This document shows, in pieces, positions 55,899 through 64,000 of a stretch of 64,000 bases of DNA; the stretch's first letter is position 1; each line of letters starts with the position of its first letter. Made by a program: the position numbers and the translations under genes. Source of the stretch: Saccopteryx bilineata (taxonomy: Eukaryota; Chordata; Mammalia; Chiroptera; Emballonuridae). Below the pieces are notes generated by a model, which saw nothing but the letters and a program-made list of their open reading frames with translations, was not told the origin of the DNA and searched no databases. The DNA lies in the NCBI RefSeq assembly GCF_036850765.1, contig NC_089492.1:202150276-202214275 (forward strand), written 5' to 3'.

Positions 55899-56810
55899 CT
55901 TTTTTTTTTTATTTGTAGAGTTGATTGAGTCTAGGCTTGGTGTTGTCTGCCTCCAGTTTTCAGTTGTGTTATTTTTAGGTCTTCGTGGGTTGGTATCAGC
56001 TATTATTTGTAATCCACTTTCGGATTTGGGCAGCTTTGAAGTCTTGAATTGTTTGTTTTCTTAACAGGTGATATTCTTGTTAACTGATCTCAGCAGGGGG
56101 CTTCCTTGAAACTGTATCCAGGAATGCTGTGGGTGTAACCTGAGACGCTGAAGGTCTCTTCCTCCAACTAATCTCACTGGGGGCAGGGTTTTTTCTCTCA
56201 GCTTCAGTAGGGGGAGGTGTATCTCAGATCTCCATGGAGACCTGAGTTACTGCCCCTCCTCCCCACTTCTTGTTTTCAGCTGTGTCTTGTTGTGCTGATT
56301 GGAGCTGGATAGATGTCCAGAGATCTCTGATCCGGAAGCACTTCAGCTCTGTTTTGTGAAAGGTTCAGTCCCTCCCCCAGCTATGGCCACCTCCAGCACG
56401 AATGAGTCAGCTTTTTAATTTTGTTTCTTGCATACCTTAGCCCCTCACAGTCTTTCCCTCTCCCTGTCTTTTCTACTTGGGAGATAAGCTGGTCTTTTCA
56501 ACCCACCTTGCTCCCTGGTCGCCAGGTAAGTGGCTGTGAGCAGTAGTTTCTGCTCTTTTTCCTCTGTGAAATCCTCTCTGGGCTCTCAGCCTCACCCCCC
56601 TCCTTCCCTTCCTGTAAGCAGAGGAGATTCAGGCACTCCTTACCAGGATTATTGTGGCTTCCTCTTTGCTCCTTGGTTTTTGAGAGCTGTTCTTGCAGTT
56701 CAGTGTTGGTTTTTCATGCTGATTTTTTCTAAATTGATTTGTATTCCAGTTTGGTGTTGAGAGCTGTGTGTCTGTGCATCCGCCTACTCCGCTGCCATCT
56801 TCTCTCTCGC
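55899..56810 (-). promoter_or_regulatory. L1-A 5'UTR / internal promoter
   Basis: About 910 bp between the 5' target duplication and ORF1. The first bases in - orientation contain AAGATGGC, the YY1-type site that positions L1 transcription in other mammals. GC content is raised relative to the ORFs. It lacks the ~1.5-kb GC-rich block seen in L1-X and L1-Y, so it is a different promoter type from those. Confidence 0.75.
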
Positions 56811-59800
56811 CTGTTTCCAGATCTTGGGTATTGTAAACAATGCTGCAATAAGCATTCGGGTGCATTTCTTATTTTGAATGAGTGATTTGTTATTCTTAGG
56901 ATATATTCCTAAAAGTGGGATGGCTGGGTCAAAAGACAGTTCAATTTTTAACTTTTTGAGGCATCTCTATACTGTTTTCCACAGTGGCTGCACCAGTCTG
57001 CATTCCCACCAGCAGTGCAGGAGGGTTCCCTTTTCTCCACAGCCTTGTCAGCACTTCTTATGTGTTGTTTTGTTAATGAGCGCCATTCTGACTGGTGTGA
57101 GGTGATATCTCATTGTGGTTTTATTTGCATTTCTCTAATGATCAGTGATGTTGAACATTTTTTCATCTGCCTGTTGGCCATCTGTATGTCCTCTTTGGAG
57201 AAGTGTCTATTCATTTTTTTTGCCCATTTTTTGATTGGATTGTTTATCTTCCTGGTGTTGAGTTTTAAAAGTTCTTTATACATTTTGGTTATTAAACCCT
57301 TATCAGACGTATTGTCGAATATGTTCTCCCATTGTCCTTATTTCACTTGCCCGTGGAGATAAATCAGCAAATATTTTGCTGTGAGAGATGTTGGAAAGCT
57401 TACTGCCTATGTTTTCTTCTAAGATGATTATGGTTTCATGACTTACATTTCAGTCTTTTATCCATTTTGAGTTTATTTTTGTGACTGGTGTAAGTTGGTG
57501 GTCTAGTTTCATTTTTTTGCAGGTAGCTGTCCAATTTTCCCAACACCATTTGTTAAAGAGACTGTCTTTACTCCATTGTATGTTCTTACCTCCTTTGTCA
57601 AATATCAATTGACCATAAAGGTGTGGGGTTTATTTCTGGGTTCTCTGTTCTGTTCCATTGATCTGTATGCCTGTTCTTATGCCAGTATCAAGTTTTTTGA
57701 GTACAATGGCCTTGTAGTATAACTTTATATCAGGAAGTGTAATATCCTCCACTTTATTTTTCTTTTTCAAGATTTCTGAGGCTCTTTGTGTTCTTTTTTG
57801 GTTCCGTATAAATTTTTGGAATACGTGTTGTATATCTTTGAAGTATGATATTGGTATTTTAATAGGAATGGCATTGAATTTATAAATTACTTTGGGTAAT
57901 ATAGACATTTTAATGATATTTATTCTTCCTAACCATGAGCACGGTATATGCTTCCACTTGTTTGTATCTTCCTTGATTTCTTTTATTAATGTTTTACAGT
58001 TTTCTGAGTGTAGGTGTTTAACCTCTTTGATTAAATTTACACCTAGGTACTTTTTTTTTTAATTTCAATAGTGAAGGGGATTGTTTCCTTACTTTTTTTT
58101 CCTGACAGTTCATTGTTGGTGTATATAAATGCCACTGATATCTGAATATTGATTTTATATCCTGCCATGTTGCTGAATTCATTTATCAGTTTCAGTAGTT
58201 TTTTGACTGAGACTTGAGGGTTTTTTATGTCATCAGCAAATAATGCAAGTTTGACTTCTTCTTTTCCAATTTGGATGACTTTTATTTCTTCTTCTTGTCT
58301 GATTGCTGTGGCTAGAATTTCCAGAACTATGTCAAATAAGATGGTGATAGGGGGCACCCCAGCCTTGTTCCTGATCTTCAGGGGGTTGCTTTTAGTTTTT
58401 ACCCATTGAGTATGATGTTGTCTGTGGGTTTGTCATAGATGGCCTTTATCATGTTAAGGTATGTTCCCTGTATTCCCACTTTGCTGAGAGTTTTGATCAT
58501 ACATGGGTGCTGGATTTTATCAAATGCTTTTTCTGCATCTATTGATATTATCACGTGGGTTTTATCCTTTTTTTTTTTGTTTATGTGATGAATCAGGTTG
58601 ACTGATTTGCAAATATTGTACTAGCCTTACCTCCCCAGAATAAATCCTATTTGATCATGATGTATGATTTTTTTTTCATGTATTGCTGGATCCGGTTTGC
58701 TAATATTTTGTTGAGAATTTTCGCATCTAAGTTAATCGGATATTAGCCTATAGTTTTCTTTCTTTGTAGTGTCTTCGCCTGGTTTTGGAATAAGGATTAT
58801 GTTCGCCTCATAAAAGGAGTTTGGAAGTTTTCCCTCCTCCTGAATTTTTTGAAATAGCTTGAGAAGGATAGGATAGGAGTTAGTTCTTCTTTGAATACGG
58901 TATTTGGTAAAATTTGCCTGTGAAGCCATCAGGCCCAGGATTTGTGTTTTTTGGGAGTTTTTTGATAACTGTTTCAATCTCTTTTGGTATAATCAGTCTG
59001 TTTAGGTTTTCTAATTCTTTCAGATTGATTTTTGAAAGATTATATGTTTTAAAAAATTTGTCCATTTCACCTAGGTTAATTTTTTGGCATACAGTTTTTC
59101 ATAATATTTTCTTAAAATCCTTTGTATTTCTGCTGTATCAGTTACTTCTCCACTCTCATTTCTAATTTTATTTATTTGAGCCCTCTCTCTTTTTTTCTTG
59201 GTGAGTCTGGTTAAAGGTTTATCAATTTTGTTTACCTTTTCAAAGAACCAGCTCTTGGTTTCATTGATCTTCTGTATTGGGTTTTTTTTGCCTCTATGTC
59301 ATTTATTTTTTGCTCTGATCTTTATTATTTCCTTCCTTCTAATTCCTCTGGCTTTACTTGATGTTCTTTTTCTAGTTCTTTTAGGTTCAGGGTTAAGTTG
59401 TTTATTTGAGCTCTTTCTTGCTTCTGAAGGTATGCCTATAATGCTATGAACTTCCCTCTCAGAACTTCTTTTGCTGTGTCCCCTGTCCCATAAATTTTGA
59501 GTTGTTGTATGTTCATTTTCATTTGTTTCAAGGAAGTTTTTGATTTCTTCCTTGATCTCACACAAGATTTGTTTTGTGTCCTAACATGTGGTCTACCCTA
59601 GAGAATGTACTATGAGCTCTTGAAAAGAATGTATATTTTGCTACTTTGGGTGAACAGTTCTGAAGATATCTATTAAATCCAGTTGATCTAGTGTGTCATT
59701 TAAGGTTGCTGCTTCATTGTTAATTTTCTGTGTGGAGGTTATATCCATTGGTGTTAGTGGGGTATTAAATTATAGTATTGCTGTTGATCACGCCCTTTTT

Positions 59801-62800
59801 GTTCATCGAAATCTGATTTAGATATGTAGGTGCTCCTATGTTAGACGCATATATATTTATAGTAGTTATATCTTCCTGTTATAATGCTCCTTTTATCATA
59901 ATGTAGTGACCTTCTTTATCTCTTACTATAGCCTTTGTTTTAAAGTTTATTTTGTCAGATATTAGTATTGCTACCCCAGATTTTTATTCTTTTCCGTTTG
60001 TGTGAAATATTTTTTTCCATCCCTTTGCTCTCAATCTATGTGTATCTTTTGTTTTGAGATAGGTCTCTTGTAGGCAGCATATGTATAGGTTCTGTTTTCT
60101 TATCCATGCAGCTACCCTAATGTGTTTTGATAGGAGCATTTAATCTGTTTACATTTAAAGTTATTATTGATATGTGGTTGTTTATTGCCATTTTATTCTT
60201 TAAATCTATAATACTCTTTTTCTTGATTTTTTTTTTTTTTTTACTCTTTTTTACAGCAAACCCCTTAACATTTCCTGCAGTACTTGAGTTTTTTCTTTGG
60301 GAAGCTTTTTATTCCTCCTTCAATTTTAAACAATAGTGTTACTGGATAAAGAAGTCTTGGTTGTAGGCTCTTGTTTTGCATTACTTTGAAGATTTCTTGC
60401 CATTTCCTTCTGGCCTCAAGTGTTTCTGTTGAAAAGTCAGATGTCATCCTTATGGGGACTCCTCTGTGGGTAATTGACTTCTTTTCTCTTGCTACTTTTA
60501 GTATTTTTTCTTTATCTCTTAACTTTGGAATTTTAATTATGATGTGTCTTGATGTAGGCCTCTGGGTTTCTCATTACTGGGACTCTCTGTGCTTCTTGAA
60601 CTTGTGTGACTTTTTTCTTCATCAATTTAGAAAAGTTTTCAGCTATGATTTTTTCAAAAAGGTTCTCTATCCCTTGTTCTTTCTCTTTTCCTTCAAGAAC
60701 CCCTTTGATGCTAATGTTATTTCTCATATTGTCGCAGAGTTCTTTTATAGTTTACTTAGAATTTTTGAGCCTCTTTTTCTTTTTGCTGCTGTTTCTGTGT
60801 TTTTATTTATCTTATCCTCTAATTTGCTGATTCAATCCTTTCCTTCATCCAGCCTGCTGTTTATTCCTTCTAGTGTAGCCTTCATTTCTGATACTGTAAT
60901 GGTCATTTCTTATTTATTCTGTTTTATTATTTCAGTGTCTTTTTGATGCTTGCAATTTCTTTATTTAGGTGCTCATTAAGTCCATCTGTTGTTGCTCTGC
61001 AATCCTTAAGCATCCTAACAATCATTATTTTAAGCTCTGCATCCAGTAATTTGGTTACTTCCATCTCATTCAGTTCTTTTTCTGGGAATTTTCTCTTGTT
61101 GATTCATATGGCTTCCATTCCTCTATTTTCTCATTTTTTTCTTTGTGCAGTTTGCAAGCTTGTGGGTCTGAGGTTGGTTTATGAAATGTGGCTTCTCCTT
61201 CAGGTCTTTATCCCTCGCCTCTGCTGATTGCTTGGACTTAAATTCCCTTTAATTAGTAGGGTCACTTAAAAGTCTGTATTTCCTTCCTGTTTGTTTGCTG
61301 AGCCCAGCAGGGAGCGTCTGTGTTTAGGATGGGGGATGTGGGCATATCTTGTTCTTTGGTCCCAGTTGAAACTCTATCCAGAAATGCAGTGGGTGTGACT
61401 TCTGAGAACCAGAAGGTGTGGTTTACGCAATTACTCTCTGGGGGCGGGGTGTGTTCTTCATATCGGAAGGGGAAAGTGTAGTTCAGGTCTCCCTGGAAAC
61501 CTGAGTCACTGCCCCTCCACTTATGTCCTCTTTTTTGAACTGCCTTTCATGCTGATTGGAGCTGGAAAACTTTTTGCAGGTGGGTCAACTGGCTCCACAC
61601 TAGGCTTGTGCTAGATGGAGCAAGTGACCCTCCCCCCCACAATTATGGCCTCCTTGGCACTGGAGAATGACTCAGCTCAGATATTCTTCTCATCACCATT
61701 TTTGTCCCTGTGCCTTGATCTCCCCACTTTCCTCATGCAAAACCAGTTCCCTTAGCCCTTCTCGCCCCCGGAGCCCCAGGCAAGTGGCTGTGAGCGATAT
61801 TTTCTGTGCTGGCCCTTTAAGGCTGCAAGGTCTTCGCTAGCCATTTCCCACAGACAGAACTCCCGCCTTTCTTCCCACACAATGCTGCCAGGCTGTCTGC
61901 TCCAGTCTCTGGGTTTCTAGGCTGGGGCTCTGGTCCTGGGTCTGAGGACCCCACCTCTCAGGGTTTCTCTCCTCACAATGAGAAACTCTCTGGACCCTCA
62001 GCCTCTCCTCGCTCCTGGGAGCAGTGGAACCCCCACCACATCCCTGCACTCCCTACCAGGCTCAGTGTGGTTTCTTCTCTGCTCCTGAGTTTTCAAGTCC
62101 TGTTTTTTTAGTCCAAAGTTGGTTTTTCAGGGTGATCTTAAATTAATTTGTAATCCAGTTTGGTCCCAGGATGTGGCAGTCTGTGCATCTGCTTATTCCA
62201 CTGCCATCTTGGAGTACCAGAAAATCTTATTCACAGCCACTTCTCTGGGGCTCTGGTGGAGGGAGAGCTGAGAGGACTAGAGTTGCATGAGGAGAGTATA
62301 AAGTTGGAGGGCCAGGGAGAAACACTGTGGGGGATGGCCACTGAAACCCCAGTTCTGACTAATTCTCTAATACTGCTGTCACCATCTTTTTGGGTGGAAA
62401 AATCAATCCTCTGGGTGGCAACAGCCTGAAGAAAGGCAACCGCTCCACCCTCGGGGGTCTCTCTTGCCCCTGTCATGGGGATAGGATAGTTCTGAGAAGC
62501 CAGAAAGTAGGTCAGTAGCCATCAGCAACTCAGTTTTCTGGTGTTGAGGCTGGAGCTTTCCCTGATGCACTCCTGAGTCTAAAACTGGTAATTCTGCCCC
62601 GTGGGAGACTCAGTAGAAACCGCCCAGAATGCAGGCAGACCATATCTCTGGGGACACACCCACTGCATTCATGGGGCCACATTCTCCTGAGGTTTGTGAA
62701 AACAGTCTGGACAGACTGACACCTGTGTTTGAGGGGGTGGAAACACAACCATCTTTTCTAATCCCTGAATTGTTGCAGGCTCTAGACTCTACTAGAGGTT

Positions 62801-63348
62801 TTTTAAATTGCCGAGCCCAACAAGCAGCCAGCAGACAGAGGCTGCAGGAGGCGGGACTCAGGGAACCTTGGTATTTTAAGTGGATCTTGCCCCAGGCCCC
62901 ATGTGGGTAAAAGCTAGCCTAGGTATGTAGCTTGGTATTCTATGAGCACCTCAGTCCATCGGAGGCAGCCACAAACTCTAGATTGCTTGTAGCTCCAAGA
63001 AGGTTGCTGAGGGCCAGTCACAAGCACTGTCTACCTCTGGTCTGCACCGAATTCCTGCCAGGGAGGCCCAGGGCTGGCACATCCAGGGGCTAGCTGTGGA
63101 GAACATTGGTTCAGGACCTAACAGCCCTTGCTAGAATGGTATCTGAAGGACGGGCTCTTCACACCTGGCCTAGCTGAGGTGAGTTTCACTCTCTGTGATC
63201 AGCACCAGCACAGTGGCTCATGTGCACTGGATAGGGTGGAGCTTCAGAGTCAGCTGGTCTGGGTGCTGGATATCTTGCCCTATTGGGCTACGTTCCACAG
63301 GGGGAGAATAGAGAGTCTTTGAGCTTCAACATTTAAAGTGTGGGTCCC

Positions 63349-63741
63349 GGCCCTGGCCAGTTGGCTCAGCGGTAGAGCGTCGGCCTGGCGTGCGGGGGAC
63401 CCGGGTTCGATTCCTGGCCAGGGTACATAGGAGAAGCGCCCATTTGCTTCTCCACCCCCCCTTCCTCTCTGTCTCTCTCTTCCCCTCCCGCAGCCAAGGC
63501 TCCATTGGAGCAAAGATGGCCCGGGTGCTGGGGATTGCTCCTTGGCCTCTGCCCCAGGCGCTAGAGTGGCTCCGGTCGTGGCAGAGCGATGCCCGGAGGG
63601 GCAGAGCATCGCCCCCTCGTGGGCAGAGCATCGCCCCTGGTGGGTGTGCCGGGTGGATCCCGGTCGGGCGCATGCGGGAGTCTGTCTGACTGTCTCTCCC
63701 TGTTTCCAGCTTCAGAAAAATACAAATAAAATAAAATAAAT
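63349..63741 (+). mobile_element. Type A (Rhin-1-like) SINE in L1-C
   Basis: Perfect duplication aaagtgtgggtccc at 63335-63348 and 63742-63755. Two CTCF-like units (atcgccccctcgtgggca, atcgcccctggtgggtg) plus a third partial one. Very well preserved. Confidence 0.96.
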
Positions 63742-64000
63742 AAAGTGTGGGTCCCTGTGAGTTTATTGTTGGAGCTGGTTGAGGGGCTTAGCCACTTTCT
63801 GCGGGGGGCACAGTCAGCCTGAGGAGAGGACTCTCTCAGTATTCCTCCCTGAGACCAGGTTCTTTCCAGCTGTAAGAACTTCTGCAGAGGGGACTGTTGA
63901 CCACACTCAATCTGAACCTGATGCTCACCTTGTTAGGAAGAAATAAAATTTGAGTATCCAACAGTGACTGAGGAATTAGGCTCTAGAGTAGGGGCCACAT

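Larger units (their letters stand above)
50426..56810 (-). mobile_element. L1-A, intact full-length L1 with 3' transduction
   Basis: Perfect 15-bp duplication ctgtttccagatctt at 50411-50425 and 56811-56825; L1-B reads straight through when one copy is removed. The 5' end (GAGAGAGAAGATGGCAGCGG in -) is complete. ORF1 and ORF2 are both open. The 3'UTR ends in poly-A at about 50830, then 380 bases of transduced sequence and a second poly-A. No SINE interrupts it, and it sits at the top of the nest, so it is the youngest large insertion here. Confidence 0.93.
49676..62217 (-). mobile_element. L1-B, full-length older L1 split by L1-A
   Basis: Duplication cagaaaatctt at 49665-49675 and 62218-62228. 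3' end at 49676-50425. After L1-A it continues through ORF2 (56826 to about 60200), ORF1 (about 60265-61120), and 5'UTR to 62217, where TCCAAGATGGCAG is a near-perfect YY1 motif. Net length is about 5.9 kb. The ORFs are fragmented by stops and small indels (for example 57630-57908, 58043-58357, 58732-58977), with a deletion of about 430 bp of ORF2 near 59560. Confidence 0.87.
15472..64000 (+). other. Putative last intron of GCC2 and/or 3' flank
   Basis: Downstream of the GRIP exon I find no exon that would supply the expected Ser/Trp-rich C-terminal tail, no other coding exon, and no sign of a neighbouring gene on either strand. The stretch is almost wholly retrotransposon. Either the last intron is longer than 48 kb because of the L1/ERV insertions, or the tail exon is lost, moved or too diverged to see by eye. 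Confidence 0.5.
49236..64000 (+). mobile_element. L1-C, + strand L1 5'UTR, split by L1-B; runs off the window
   Basis: It starts gattccaggatggtgatggt and gtaggcggatgttcc, like an L1 5' end, and runs to 49675. It resumes at 62229 after L1-B. The second part (62229-64000) is GC-rich 5'UTR-type sequence (gagactcagtagaaaccgcc) with one SINE. No ORF1 has begun by the window end. The duplication cagaaaatctt at the L1-B borders shows the two parts were contiguous. Confidence 0.75.

Noticed and set aside
1..64000. Prokaryotic features: CRISPR arrays, operons, Shine-Dalgarno sites, defence islands
   Set aside because: Regular GA/CT and T-run repeats are SINE tails and microsatellites. The window is clearly vertebrate genomic DNA.

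Overview
This is vertebrate, almost certainly bat, nuclear DNA. There are spliced exons with GT/AG borders, and about thirty tRNA-derived SINEs of three architectures that begin with a CCTGGCC/CCTGACC tRNA-like head. These include the ~370-bp Rhin-1-like form that I associate with horseshoe and leaf-nosed bats. Several near-full-length L1 elements, endogenous retroviruses and cut-and-paste DNA transposons are also present. The bat assignment rests on SINE recognition from memory, not on a database search.

Positions 1-15471 hold seven coding exons, on the + strand, of the 3' end of one gene: GCC2 (GCC185), a trans-Golgi golgin. They encode coiled coil, the Rab-binding coil and the GRIP domain. 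Reading frame and splice phases are continuous through all seven. I could not find the short final exon anywhere in the window, so the last intron appears to exceed 48 kb, or the tail exon has been lost or displaced.

Positions 16.3-36.6 kb are a nested retrotransposon stack on the - strand. An old L1 (L1-W) was split by a full-length L1 (L1-X, target duplication atgtattatt). The 5'UTR of L1-X was in turn split by an 11.5-kb insertion (target duplication ctgcctttcttt). That insertion is a full-length L1 (L1-Y) followed by about 4 kb of foreign DNA (betaretrovirus-like pol, gammaretrovirus-like gag/pro, and another L1 3' end) and a terminal poly-A. It has the layout of a very long L1 3' transduction. 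L1-X also carries a 603-bp mariner-type transposon with ~105-bp inverted repeats.

Positions 36.6-49.2 kb hold an RPS12 retropseudogene fragment, SINEs, a small hAT element, a MER5-like relic, and a degenerate two-LTR provirus on the - strand (39127-43579) with protease, RT, RNase H, integrase and env-TM remnants.

Positions 49.2-64 kb are a second nest: a + strand L1 (L1-C, 5'UTR only in the window) split by L1-B (-), which is split by L1-A (-). L1-A has 15-bp target duplications, both ORFs open, the catalytic residues I could check, a complete 5' end and a ~380-bp 3' transduction. It looks coding-competent and is the youngest element here.

Smaller items are a 38-nt tail-less 5S rRNA retropseudogene inside a GCC2 intron with perfect 14-bp duplications, and a CTCF-like motif carried in variable-number repeats by the Rhin-1-like SINEs. 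Coordinates of repeats are good to a few bases where target duplications are given, and to tens of bases otherwise. SINE names A (Rhin-1-like, ~370 bp), B (~205 bp) and C (~340 bp) are my working labels.
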